Positions 1 through 7,976 of a stretch of 64,000 nucleotides of DNA are shown here, one piece after another. The notes under the pieces are model-generated. The model made no database searches and was not told the origin of the DNA. It saw only the letters and a program-made list of their open reading frames with translations. The position numbers and the translations under genes are program-made. The DNA lies in the NCBI GenBank assembly GCA_907163375.1, contig CAJQUW010013672.1:186001-250000 (forward strand), read 5' to 3'. This DNA comes from Prostheceraeus crozeri (taxonomy: Eukaryota; Platyhelminthes; Polycladida; Euryleptidae). Numbering within the stretch: the first letter of the stretch is position 1; every line of letters starts with the position of its first letter.

Positions 1-181
1 GAGGGGTTAGTGTATCTTGAAACTCAGTGTTATTCATATAATTATTTATTATTTCATTTAATGCATTAAGAGATTTATGACGACTTAGATTACTTTTATT
101 ACTTTTATTACTTTTAATACTTTTATCACTTTTAATTATAACCGGTGAATATAACTCTTCCAAATTTTCGCTTTTATTCAT
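1..181 (-). CDS. Hypothetical protein, N-terminal part, open to the window edge
   Basis: A frame starts with ATG at base 181 and reads leftward with no stop to base 1, giving 60 codons. The product starts MNKSENLEELY and contains a short tandem run of Lys-Ser-Asn triplets followed by an Asn-rich stretch. I do not recognise it. It is the leftmost of three leftward genes of the AT-rich element. A gap of about 350 bp to the next leftward gene holds a 40-bp tandem repeat. Low complexity and strong AT bias make the coding call moderate. Confidence 0.4.
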   Translation of the reverse strand, partial: MNKSENLEELYSPVIIKSDKSIKSNKSNKSNLSRHKSLNALNEIINNYMNNTEFQDTLTP

Positions 182-380
182 TTATTATTTTTTAAATAAA
201 AAATTTAGGAGTTATTATTTGTTGATTCCGGACTAGCATTCTTACACTCTAATGAGTGTTTTTAACCTCTGTAGAACCTCCGGAATGTGTCGGAATTTTT
301 GTTCCTATACTCAAAAGAAGTATTTTTATACCTCTCCTCTCTTCCGGAATGCTTAAGAATATTTTTAATAAAATAATATT

Positions 381-537
381 TTACTATATATAAGATTATT
401 TTAGTAGAAATACAAATATTTTAATATATATAAGATTATTTTAGTAGAAATACAAATATCTTAATATATATAAGATTATTTTAGTAGAAATACAAATATT
501 TTAATATATATAAGACTATTTTAATAGAAATACTAAT
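381..537. repeat. Tandem repeat, period 40 bp, about four copies
   Basis: The block TATATAAGATTATTTTAGTA recurs with starts near 387, 427, 467 and 507, with very few differences. It lies between two leftward genes of the AT-rich element. Each unit contains a TATATAA string, so the array could act as promoter or terminator DNA or simply be slippage-prone AT DNA. Confidence 0.85.
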
Positions 538-901
538 GAAAAGTATTTATACATTGATGAAGATTTGGAATATTTTGATTTAGAATATTTTGATTTGGAA
601 TATTTTGATTTGGAATATTTTGATTTGGAATATTTTGATTTAAATCTTCATTAAGTTTTGGACATAGTGTTACATGTCTTGGAAAATTTTTCTTTAATAT
701 AATTTTTTGACAACCTCTACATTTTACTTTTTCCTTTAAACAATCCTTACACTTATATTTACTATCATAAAACTCTGTCTTAGGTTTAGTATTTTGACAA
801 CTTGTACATTGTCTTGTAGAACTTATACAAGAATTATAATGATTAGTAATTCCTTGAATTGTAAAATATTTATTACAATTACGACATAACTGATCTTTCA
901 T
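533..901 (-). CDS. Small C2HC zinc-binding protein with NQNIP repeats
   Basis: From the ATG at 901 the product begins MKDQLCRNCNKYF. It has three Cys clusters: CRNC with a later H and C, CTSC with CKDC, and CRGC followed by HVTLC. The last cluster is closely similar to the final finger of the next gene (CSGC then HLKIC), so the two genes are paralogues or share a domain. The C-terminus is a five-fold NQNIP-type repeat. I chose the start at 901 because it leaves a clean one-base gap to the stop of the upstream gene; an upstream in-frame start at 943 would overlap it and add only a Lys-rich leader. Zinc-ribbon or Zn-finger DNA or RNA binding is inferred from the cysteines only. Family unknown. 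Confidence 0.6.
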   Translation of the reverse strand: MKDQLCRNCNKYFTIQGITNHYNSCISSTRQCTSCQNTKPKTEFYDSKYKCKDCLKEKVKCRGCQKIILKKNFPRHVTLCPKLNEDLNQNIPNQNIPNQNIPNQNILNQNIPNLHQCINTFH

Positions 902-902
902 T

Positions 903-1421
903 TTATCTTTTTTTTTCTTTTTTAACCTCTTCTGTTTGTTCACATATTTTTAAATGACGTGCAAAATTTTTGGACGTTATATTTTTATTACAACCAGAAC
1001 ATTTTTTCGTATCCCCTTTCACAGATTTATTATTTTGATTGACATTATTATTTTGAGCAAGGGGATTATTTGGATTTACATGATTATTTTGAGTAAGAGG
1101 ATTATTTGGATTTACATGATTATTTTGTGCTAAATAATTATTATTATTTTGCCTAGGTGTATTTTGCCTAGGTGTATTTTTTCTAGGTGTATTTTTTCTA
1201 GCGGTATAAAGATTTTGCCCCTGATCTGAAATAAATAAATGTTTTAATTTTTGCAATGGTTGTTCCAGTCGATTATAGTTAGGTTGATTATTGTTAGATT
1301 GATTATTATAAAAGTTACTTCGATTAATTTTCCCACATGATGTATTTTTCATATGAGTAAACAACATAGTTGGGTTTAAAAAATCTACTCCACAAACTTG
1401 ACAAATTTGAGTCATTTCCAT
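903..1421 (-). CDS. C2H2/C2HC zinc-finger protein with Asn-rich linker
   Basis: From the ATG at 1421 the product begins MEMTQICQVCGVDF. It has an N-terminal C2H2-like finger (CQVC, then H and C) and a C-terminal C2HC finger (CSGCNKNI, then HLKIC). Between them lies a long Asn/Gln/Pro linker made of repeated NTPRQ and NHVNPNNPL units. The linker repeats are visible in the DNA as tandem copies around 1035-1200. A longer frame runs back to 1496 but would overlap the divergent gene starting at 1466. The layout of two fingers joined by a low-complexity linker suggests a nucleic-acid-binding regulatory or virion protein, but no named family is recognised. Confidence 0.6.
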   Translation of the reverse strand: MEMTQICQVCGVDFLNPTMLFTHMKNTSCGKINRSNFYNNQSNNNQPNYNRLEQPLQKLKHLFISDQGQNLYTARKNTPRKNTPRQNTPRQNNNNYLAQNNHVNPNNPLTQNNHVNPNNPLAQNNNVNQNNKSVKGDTKKCSGCNKNITSKNFARHLKICEQTEEVKKEKKR

Positions 1422-1465
1422 TTTTATTTTTATTAGAAAAAAATTTATTTTTTTATTGTTAAAAA

Positions 1466-2353
1466 ATGATGTTACCAAATGTTGGTGGAGGTGCATATAT
1501 CCCGAATAATCGTGAATTAGAAATAGAGATAGAAAATTATATTATGAAAACTGGAGACGTTTTATCTGGTCCATTGCATCTTTCTATTCTTCCTCAACAA
1601 AATACAGAGTTAACAAATAAACAATATGTTGATACACAAATCAATGACTTAAAGGAAAAATATATAAACGATGTTATGGTTCCACTGATGAACTAATTAA
1701 AGTTGCTTAAACTTAATGACAAATCATTAAACGAAAAATTATTAAAACTTGATAAAAAGGATAGAGAGCTAGAAGCAGATATAGCAAAACTTTTTAAAAA
1801 GATTTCAGAACAATCGAAAATTTTAATATTACTTTCTTTAAATTTAAAATCTGCAGTCATTAAAAATAAACATCAGATAAAAATGTTAAAAGAACAATTA
1901 GAAGATGAAATAGAAAAACTACCTGAAAGAATTAAAAAAAATTTAAAGCAGTTACAAGCTACATTCCACAAAAGTGTTGATGAATTAAGTTCTAAAATTA
2001 CTCAACAAATGAAAAAGATGAATAGAATAATAAATGAAGTAAACTCGCTTAATCAAAGAGTTGATAAAATGAAAAATCTTAAAATCAATTTAGAAAATGA
2101 ATTAAAGAAAAATTTACAAGAAAACTCTAAAGAAAATAAAGAACAGTTAGATGCTGTTAAAAGACAATTAGATGTACTTAAAATTAAGTTAAATGCACTT
2201 AAAACGGCATTGAAGATTAATCAGCAGAAAATGCAAGTTAATAGAAAAGAAATTAAAGTACATCACACGCTGCTTGACGCAATAGATAAAGTGCAACAGT
2301 CAATTAATAAAGTTATCTCGAAGTTGTTAGATATTCATAAACGTAAATCTTAA
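1466..2353 (+). pseudogene. Fibre-like protein: phage-tail-type head and coiled-coil stalk
   Basis: The N-terminal part carries a motif typical of phage tail-fibre proteins: a GDVLSGPL start, a short hydrophobic stretch, then TNKQYVD. In phage this head precedes trimeric fibre shafts. The rest is a roughly 200-residue Lys/Glu/Leu-rich region with clear heptad character (for example QLDAVKRQLDVLKIKLNAL), a strong coiled-coil candidate. Together they suggest an attachment fibre or spike of the virion. It lies first in the rightward structural block and is divergent from the zinc-finger gene at 1421. The region looks broken, about one break. The fibre assignment is an inference from the motif and the coiled coil; a generic coiled-coil protein is the alternative. 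Confidence 0.5.
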
Positions 2354-2499
2354 ACGAGTATTGTAAATATTAACTTAAATATTTTTTACCTACAAAAAAT
2401 AAGAATCATAAAAAAATATAAATATAATTTTAAAAATATAAAAGTATAAATATAATTTTTAAAAAAAAATTAAAAATATAAAAGTATATAATTTTAAAA

Positions 2500-2673
2500 A
2501 TGGATAAAGTTAGAGCTGATAATTTTAAAAAAATAAAACAATTAGAAGAGTTAATAAAACAAAGAAATATTATGAAAGAAAATCATAGAATAAACAGAAT
2601 GATTGATGCAGGTTTGGTTCCTGATAAAGTTAAACCAAAAACGCAATCTGCAAAAGTTAAGAACAAAAAATAA
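2500..2673 (+). CDS. Small Lys-rich coiled-coil protein (57 aa)
   Basis: ATG at 2500 is preceded by the A/T-rich leader seen before the other rightward genes here. The product is 57 residues and highly basic, with a predicted helix (KKIKQLEELIKQRNIMKENH) and a Lys-rich tail. No family is recognised. It lies between the fibre-like gene and the next structural gene on the same strand, so a small core or scaffold-type protein is possible, but this is inference from position and charge. Confidence 0.45.
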   Translation: MDKVRADNFKKIKQLEELIKQRNIMKENHRINRMIDAGLVPDKVKPKTQSAKVKNKK

Positions 2674-2699
2674 ACATTTTTTATAATTTATATTTTTCC

Positions 2700-2727
2700 C
2701 AAAAGTCAAATTTAATCCTAAAAAATG
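2700..2727 (+). promoter_or_regulatory. Shared late-type upstream motif, copy 1
   Basis: AAAAGTCAAATT starts at 2700, just upstream of the ATG at 2725. The same string recurs upstream of the capsid gene at about 3228. Both are followed by an A/T run ending directly in AAAATG. This looks like a common promoter element for structural genes, but it is inferred from only two copies. Confidence 0.35.
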
Positions 2728-3180
2728 CCTATAATTTATAAACACAATCTTAAACATTTTGCTTCAAATCAAAAAATTGCTCATGAACCACGTATGAATC
2801 CGGTTTACCATTATGATAATAGAGAAACCGTTCAAAAAGAAGGGAATGGCATCTTTTCTGGTATTGGTAGTATCGTTAACTTAATTAAAAATAATAAAGA
2901 TTTGATTACATCTGCTGCAAAAGGAGCAGCTGCTATAGGTAGTACAGCTAGTGCAATATCAAATGCTGTTAAATCACAAAACGAATTTAAACAACTAGAA
3001 GCTATTCGTAAACTCAAGAATGATTCTGAAGAACTAAAAAAATTAAAAAAACTTTCAGATGAAACAAAAAACAAAATTGCTAACATAGCTGTTGATGGTG
3101 ATAGTAAAAATAATGAAAAAACAATTGAAGAAATAAGAGGTAATGGCGTGAGCAGCGGAGCTGGTCTAGCAAAATTCTAA
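2725..3180 (+). CDS. Small virion-type protein with hydrophobic helix and coiled coil
   Basis: This 151-residue product has three parts: a basic N-terminus (about residues 1-40), a Gly/Ala-rich hydrophobic helix (residues 43-85, GIFSGIGSIVNLIK then AAKGAAAIGSTAS), and a charged Leu/Lys helix. The pattern matches minor virion proteins of Polinton/adintovirus and adenovirus type that disrupt membranes or bind the core. Adenovirus pVI is a functional analogy, not a homology claim. It sits directly before the capsid gene on the same strand. The start ATG at 2725 follows the AAAAGTCAAATT motif. Confidence 0.55.
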   Translation: MPIIYKHNLKHFASNQKIAHEPRMNPVYHYDNRETVQKEGNGIFSGIGSIVNLIKNNKDLITSAAKGAAAIGSTASAISNAVKSQNEFKQLEAIRKLKNDSEELKKLKKLSDETKNKIANIAVDGDSKNNEKTIEEIRGNGVSSGAGLAKF

Positions 3181-3227
3181 AAATTATATTTTAGTAAAAT
3201 TTTTTTTTCTATCTGTGAGAAAAACAA

Positions 3228-3251
3228 AAAGTCAAATTATTTTTTATAAAA
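3228..3251 (+). promoter_or_regulatory. Shared late-type upstream motif, copy 2
   Basis: AAAAGTCAAATT followed by a T-run and TATAAAA leads directly into the capsid ATG at 3252. It matches the motif before the 2725 gene. Similar T-rich then AAAATG leaders without the GTCAAAT core precede 4726 and 5275. Confidence 0.35.
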
Positions 3252-4586
3252 ATGTCTTCGCTTATCGAAAATAAATTTAGATTAGACGATCCTCCGTTCG
3301 TCAGTTATAATCAAAAAAAGAATGACTATATAAGAATTGCTATGAATCCCGGATCTTCTAGTAGAGTAAATACTGGAGGAGATTTAATTTTTGAAGTTGA
3401 TAATCAGCAGAGTTATTTATATTTACCTGATTCATTTTTACACTGTGAATATTCTTTATATAGTGATGCTAATTTTACAACACCATTACCAGATACCGAT
3501 AATATTACACTAGAGAATAATTTTTTTCCAAGTTTATTTACACAAATGCGTTTAGATGTTGCAACTCAAAATATAGAAACAATAAGTGATTCTCCAGGTG
3601 TAATTGATACAATGCTTAGATTTGTAACAATTGGTGAAAATAATAAAAAGCATGAAATCGAAGGTTGGTTTCCTGATACTAATGATGGCATAATTATTGA
3701 GGATTTAACTCACGCTGGAACAGATGCCGCAGGAATTGCGAAAGATGTAGAAAATATTGCAAAACATTTAAATAAAACAAACAATACTGCATATAAAGAA
3801 AGACGTGAATTTAACAAGAAAAGTAAGCAAACAGTAAATTGGTCATTGTCTCCATTATTCGGTTATTTAGATTATGTTAAAATATCATATCAGTTAAAAT
3901 TTAAATTAATAATTCATCGTACAGCAAATAATGAATTAATCTTTTTTGGTAAGACTAGAAAAAAAGCATATTTAAAAATTGATAGACTTGAATGGTGGAT
4001 TAAGCATATTACTCCTAGTTTAGAAATTGAATCAGCTATTGCAAAAAGATTAAATACTAACAAACCAATTCCAGTTAATTTTCTAAAGAGAACTGCTAGT
4101 TCAGTAACTTTTTCCGAACAAAGATTTAACTGGCATTTTACTAGAACTGCGAATACTCCAAGATATTTATTACTAACATTTCAAAGAAATAATTCTCCAA
4201 GTTTTGATAAGAACAATAATATTTTTCATATTAATACAATTCGAAGTTTACAAGTTTCATTAAATCAAACTCGATATCCAATTGATCCATTAAGATTCGA
4301 TGATACCAATAATCAATTTATGGAAGGATATGATTCTTATAGAAATCTTTGTATAGAATTTGGAGTTGAACCACAATTAACTCCTGGAGATTGGAGGCAT
4401 TTATATCCAATTTTCTGTTTTGATTTAAGTGCACAATCTGAAGATATTATTAAAAATGGTTGTGATGTAACAATTAATATTGAAAAAAAAGATTCCACAA
4501 CTTCATTGATGGCTTATGGTTTATTGCTAGAAGATACAAAATATTCTATTGAAATTCTTAATGGAAAGATGACTAGGATAAGTTAA
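3252..4586 (+). CDS. Double-jelly-roll major capsid protein
   Basis: This 444-residue frame resembles the double-jelly-roll-like proteins widespread in invertebrate genomes and in adintovirus-type elements. Features I recognise are the N-terminal PGSSSRVNTGGDLIFEV stretch, the central strand FSEQRFNWHFTRTANTPRYLL, then SLQVSLNQTRYP, a YDSYRNL helix, and a C-terminal DLSAQSED block followed by VTINIEKK strands. Such proteins form hexon-like pseudo-hexagonal capsomers. Length is typical of the family. The gene is flanked by two small glycine-rich virion proteins, as expected of a structural cluster. The frame is open from end to end, so this part of the element looks whole. Confidence 0.75.
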   Translation: MSSLIENKFRLDDPPFVSYNQKKNDYIRIAMNPGSSSRVNTGGDLIFEVDNQQSYLYLPDSFLHCEYSLYSDANFTTPLPDTDNITLENNFFPSLFTQMRLDVATQNIETISDSPGVIDTMLRFVTIGENNKKHEIEGWFPDTNDGIIIEDLTHAGTDAAGIAKDVENIAKHLNKTNNTAYKERREFNKKSKQTVNWSLSPLFGYLDYVKISYQLKFKLIIHRTANNELIFFGKTRKKAYLKIDRLEWWIKHITPSLEIESAIAKRLNTNKPIPVNFLKRTASSVTFSEQRFNWHFTRTANTPRYLLLTFQRNNSPSFDKNNNIFHINTIRSLQVSLNQTRYPIDPLRFDDTNNQFMEGYDSYRNLCIEFGVEPQLTPGDWRHLYPIFCFDLSAQSEDIIKNGCDVTINIEKKDSTTSLMAYGLLLEDTKYSIEILNGKMTRIS

Positions 4587-4597
4587 TTAAAATTTTT

Positions 4598-4712
4598 TTT
4601 CATAACTAGAATAGATTAAAATTTTTGTTAACTTAAAAATTCTTAACTAAAAATTTTTCATAACTAGAATAGATTTAAATTTTTTGATAACTTTAAATTC
4701 TTAACTTAAAAT
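4598..4712. repeat. Direct repeat in the capsid downstream spacer
   Basis: The string CATAACTAGAATAGATT starts at 4601 and recurs at 4659, each time embedded in T-rich then CTTAA-containing sequence of about 58 bp. It fills the gap between the capsid gene and the next small ORF and may carry the promoter of the latter. Confidence 0.7.
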
Positions 4713-4725
4713 TTTTTTATTAAAA

Positions 4726-4839
4726 ATGTCGCAAGCGAAAAGTAATATTAATAATAAAACGGTTGAATTAAAATTACGTAATATTGTTGACAAAAATACC
4801 CCTAAAACTATTACTATTAATAAAAAAAGTATTACATAA
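4726..4839 (+). CDS. Very small basic ORF (37 aa)
   Basis: ATG at 4726 follows a T-run and TTAAAAATG context like the other genes of this block. The 37-residue product is Asn/Lys/Thr-rich and basic. Its stop lies eight bases before the ATG of the next gene, so the pair would be tightly linked. No family is recognised; coding is supported only by context. Confidence 0.35.
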   Translation: MSQAKSNINNKTVELKLRNIVDKNTPKTITINKKSIT

Positions 4840-4847
4840 GTAAACCA

Positions 4848-5252
4848 ATGATAGAGAATATTCAATTACAAGAAGAAAAGAATGGCGGGATTCTCCCATT
4901 AATTCCACTAATAATAGGAGGTATAGCTGCAGCAGGAAGTGTTGCAGGTGGGACAGCTGGTATTGTCCAAGCAGTAAATAAAAATAAATCAGAGAAGGCA
5001 GCATTAGAAGAACAAAAACGACATAATAGAGAGTTAGAAAAAGTTGCTAAGGGAGAAGGGATATCGGAGATGTCTTCCAGGGCTTCGTCCGAAGGAAAAG
5101 GAGTAGTAGATAATTTTATTAGTAAATTAAAATTAGTTGATGAAGGAAAACGAGTTCTTAAAAATATTCTCCACAATGTTGATGATTTAATTGAAATTAA
5201 AGAAACTAAAGATGGTTCTGGAATATATCTAAGTCCTAGTATGATAAGGTAA
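4848..5252 (+). CDS. GGILPL-type minor virion/core protein
   Basis: This 134-residue product has an N-terminal hydrophobic Gly/Ala-rich segment (about residues 13-45: GGILPLIPLIIGGIAAAGS, then GGTAGIVQAV). A charged helix NKSEKAALEEQKRHNRELEK follows. This GG-x-LPL-hydrophobic plus RHN-containing helix pattern is familiar from small proteins of Polinton-like and adintovirus elements in hydrozoans and arthropods, often compared with adenovirus core or minor capsid proteins. The assignment is pattern recognition from memory. It lies between capsid and PLA2/integrase genes on the same strand. Confidence 0.6.
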   Translation: MIENIQLQEEKNGGILPLIPLIIGGIAAAGSVAGGTAGIVQAVNKNKSEKAALEEQKRHNRELEKVAKGEGISEMSSRASSEGKGVVDNFISKLKLVDEGKRVLKNILHNVDDLIEIKETKDGSGIYLSPSMIR

Positions 5253-5274
5253 AACATTTATTTTATCTTTTAAA

Positions 5275-6650
5275 ATGAATTCTACAAATTCCGAAAATTT
5301 AATTAAATTAAAAATTTCTAATTTAGATTTATTGAATTATCTGTTAAACAAAAATAAAAACTCAAATTGTCAGCATATTGGAGGTGACAAGAACAAAGTT
5401 CCATACCACTTCGGTGGTGATATACAAAAAACATTAGAAAACTTTCCTGGCTTTATTTGGAGTAAATATTCGAAAGAAAAACATCTTCCTGGTCATTCAT
5501 ATACTGGTCCAGGAACTCCATTAGATGTAAGACTAGATGAGAATAATAATCCGAAACCAGGTGAAGAACCAATAAATAGAGTAGATGCCGCAGCTTACAG
5601 GCATGATTTAGCTTATCGAAATCATGATCTAAGTTCTCGACATGCAGCTGATAAGAAGATGATTCAAGAATTAGATAGTATTCAAAATCCTACATTTAGA
5701 GAAAAAATTGAAAGAATGTTTGTTAAGAAAGCTTTACAAGCTAAAATATTGCTCGGTCAGGGTTTAAATGAAACTAATAACTCTGAGAGCAACGCTCGAA
5801 CTAATAACTCTGAGAGCAACGCTCGAACCTACGCGTCTGAAATTCATAAAGAATACAGAAGGCCTAAATATTTATTGAAAGTAAAAGTATTTAATAAAGA
5901 TGATATTTGGAGTGCTGATCTTATTCATATGCCGAATGATTCTGATTATAAATACGCATTGACCGTTATAGATTTATATACACGATACGCTTGGGTAAAG
6001 CCTTTAAAAAATAAAAGTGGTCCATCAGTTAAATATGCGTTTGAAGAAATCTTTAAAGGAAGTAATAGAAAGCCAAAAAAATTGTTTGTTGATAAAGGGT
6101 CGGAATTTTATAACCGAAACGTTCAGCCACTATTTGAAACTGTTTATTCAACTGAAAACGCAGGGAAGGCTGTAGTGATAGAAAGATTCAATCGGACGTT
6201 AAAAATAAATTATTCAAGAAATTTACTGAGCAAGGAAATCAGAAATGGTTGAAGATATTACCAGGAGTTGTAGAAGAGTACAATAATAAAGTTCATTCTG
6301 GTATTGAAGAAACTCCAAAGAATGCTTCTGACGACCCTGATTTGATAAGAAAAAAAATATTCGAGAATAATAATTTGAATGAGAATAATCCGAATTTGCA
6401 GAAACCTAAGCCGAAATTTAAAATTGGAGATAGAGTTAGAATATTTAAATATAAGAATAAATTTGAAAAAGGCTTTGTTGGCTATTGGACTAAAGAAATA
6501 TTTGAAGTTTGCAAAATAAATCAAAGTTATCCGATTACTTATGAAATTAAAGATTTAGATAATGAGGATATCAGAGGTCGTTTTTATCAAAATGAATTAC
6601 AGAAAACAGAGTTTCAACCTTTAGGTGGCGCTTTAGCTAGCTTCGCTTGA
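5275..6650 (+). pseudogene. Parvovirus-type phospholipase A2 domain in frame with rve integrase
   Basis: The first third holds a parvoviral-VP1-like PLA2 domain: the calcium loop YTGPGTPLD and the active-site helix DAAAYRHDLAY with its His-Asp pair. In parvoviruses this enzyme lets the particle leave the endosome. A tandem 10-residue duplication (TNNSESNAR twice) forms the linker. The same frame then enters an rve integrase core with DIWSADLIHM, ALTVIDLYTRYAWVKPL, FVDKGSEF and a later glutamate region, followed by a basic Tudor/SH3-like C-terminal tail (KFKIGDRVRIFK). Integrases of this type insert Polinton-like elements. The region is broken, about one break. Having PLA2 and integrase in one frame is unusual to me; whether they were ever one protein is unclear. 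Confidence 0.75.
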
Positions 6651-6651
6651 G

Positions 6652-7110
6652 TTATAGATTGTTCAATTCTAACATAATATCTAGAAATGGTACTCCTTTT
6701 TGTAATTTGTACAAAACGTATAAACATAATTGTCCACAATAGGTAGTGCCTGGTGTTTGAATTTGAAACGTATTGTATGTTCCCGTTCCAAGTAATTCTT
6801 TTACTTCATTTGTAGGGGGCAAACCGTATGAATCAAAATAATAGTTCTGCTGATGATTTTTAACGCCTGCTGACCAATGTACACCTTTTTCATTTGACGT
6901 ATGAAGATTTGTTATGAAATTTACAGTTATTGATGGAACTTTGTTCCGGGAACTGAAGGCTCCTGTTGGCCTATTTTTTAGGAATTGTAATTCGTCTCTC
7001 ATTAGAACATGAAAATTCTTTATTCCTAATTGATTTGCGATTTTCTTTAGGTCGAAATTCGTTGTCGTTTGTGTTCCATATAATTTCAAAAACTCATTTA
7101 TGTTGCTCAT
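6652..7110 (-). CDS. Adenain-type cysteine protease
   Basis: This 152-residue product shows the order His, Asp, Gln, Cys expected of adenovirus-type maturation proteases: GVHWSAG, YYFDSYGLPP, then the Gln-rich FQIQTPG and TYCGQLCLYVL. Such enzymes cut capsid and core precursors during virion maturation in adenoviruses, Polintons and adintoviruses. Size is close to the short invertebrate forms. The gene is convergent with the integrase gene, the stops being almost back to back. The start MSNINEFLKLYG is supported by a second, diverged copy of the same 5' end further right (7400-7541). Confidence 0.75.
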   Translation of the reverse strand: MSNINEFLKLYGTQTTTNFDLKKIANQLGIKNFHVLMRDELQFLKNRPTGAFSSRNKVPSITVNFITNLHTSNEKGVHWSAGVKNHQQNYYFDSYGLPPTNEVKELLGTGTYNTFQIQTPGTTYCGQLCLYVLYKLQKGVPFLDIMLELNNL

Positions 7111-7145
7111 TTTATAATAAAAAAATTTCTTAAGGGACCCCTAGA

Positions 7146-7322
7146 AGTCAGAAGGGGGGTATTGATTTAAAACTGTTCTCTAATGATGTCTTTCCTTACT
7201 ACTTAGTCAGAAGGGGGTATTGATTTAAAACATTTTTATAATGATGACTTTCCTTACTACTTAGTCAGAAGGGGGGTATTGATTTAAAACTGGTCTCTAA
7301 TGATGTCTTTCTTTACTACTTA
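7146..7322. repeat. Three tandem copies of a 58-59-bp repeat
   Basis: AGTCAGAAGGGGGGTATTGA-type units begin at 7146, 7205 and 7263. Each continues through TTTAAAAC and ends in CTTTACTACTTA. The G-run is a rare feature in this AT-rich DNA. The array lies immediately upstream of the protease gene start, between it and a second protease-like fragment. Confidence 0.9.
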
Positions 7323-7399
7323 TTCAATTTTGAAATGATTTAATTTAATCTAAATTTAAACGTTACATTGTTGCATTGCATTAGTAGAGTTAGTGTTTC

Positions 7400-7541
7400 G
7401 CACATCTTTTATCAATAGTAATTCATCCCTCATCAATATGTGAAAATTCTTCATTCCCAATTGATTAGCAATCTCATTTAAATCGAAATTTGACGTGGTT
7501 TTATTTGCCGTATATTTTTTGGAAGTCTCTAATGTTACTCA
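7400..7541 (-). pseudogene. Fragment of a second adenain-type protease 5' end
   Basis: Reading leftward from an ATG at 7541, the DNA matches the first roughly 45 codons of the protease at 6652-7110 (MSNI, YG, FDLKKIANQLGIKNFHVL-like positions) with many differences. It is an old relic, probably from a related element or a duplicated end. Only this piece is seen. Confidence 0.65.
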
Positions 7542-7660
7542 TTTTTATAGAAGACAAAATGTTTCTATTATATTCCCGTAAATGTGAAAATAAAAACAAC
7601 ACATGGATATTTCAATATGTATATTTACAAAAATGTAACCACACAAGTCTACAAATATTG

Positions 7661-7852
7661 ATGTCCACACCGTGGACAAGGAATTTTCGTTCTCCAGTAA
7701 AAGAAAATAAAATCAGCTACTACTATTCAATTTCCTTAAAACAATCGGTTATTAACTATAATATTACAAATTGCATTAACAAAATGTCCACACCGTGGAC
7801 AAGGAATTTTCGTTCTCCAGTAAAAGAAAATAAAATCAGCTACTACTACTTT
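7661..7852. repeat. Direct repeat of about 67 bp, 123 bp apart, with hairpin
   Basis: Two nearly identical blocks start at 7661 and 7784 (ATGTCCACACCGTGGACAAG onward). Each contains GTCCAC-ACC-GTGGAC, a 6-bp stem with a 3-nt loop. The spacing is a multiple of three, so both read the same peptide MSTPWTRNFRSPVKENK; I regard that as a by-product of duplication, not as proof of coding. Confidence 0.85.
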
Positions 7853-7971
7853 TAAGCTTCTTTCCAAAAGCTTTCATATTTCCGAAGACAATCTTCTAAC
7901 AATGATAAATTCGATTTCAAAAAACGTAAGGGTACATTTAGTCTACAAATCTTTGGAAAAATAGATGCCAT
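7852..7971 (-). CDS. Possible short ORF or exon (39 aa)
   Basis: Leftward ATG at 7971 opens 39 codons (MASIFPKICRLNVPLRF...) before a stop at 7852. It starts six bases beyond the stop of the larger ORF at 7977-8525 on the same strand, so the two could be neighbours in one transcript. Amino-acid composition looks protein-like (hydrophobic and basic residues mixed), but there is no family match and a chance frame cannot be excluded. Confidence 0.3.
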   Translation of the reverse strand: MASIFPKICRLNVPLRFLKSNLSLLEDCLRKYESFWKEA

Positions 7972-7976
7972 CTTAC

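Larger units (their letters stand above)
1..7541. mobile_element. AT-rich adintovirus/Polinton-like element, left end outside the window
   Basis: This is a fossil virus-like element whose gene content is that of the adintovirus/Polinton group. It has a double-jelly-roll capsid protein, small glycine-rich virion proteins, a PLA2 domain, an rve-type integrase and an adenain-type protease. Base composition is far more AT-rich than the sequence after about 8 kb, and the edge is sharp. No DNA polymerase or packaging ATPase is visible, so more of it may lie left of base 1. It looks mostly whole with about two breaks in what is visible. Several long frames are still open, which suggests a fairly young insertion. 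The right border is set by a 58-bp tandem repeat and a second protease fragment. No terminal inverted repeat could be identified because the left end is missing. Confidence 0.8.

Noticed and set aside
7490-7855. 121-codon + strand frame with a repeated peptide
   Set aside because: The repeat is explained by a DNA duplication whose spacing is a multiple of three, and the frame runs through a fossil protease piece.
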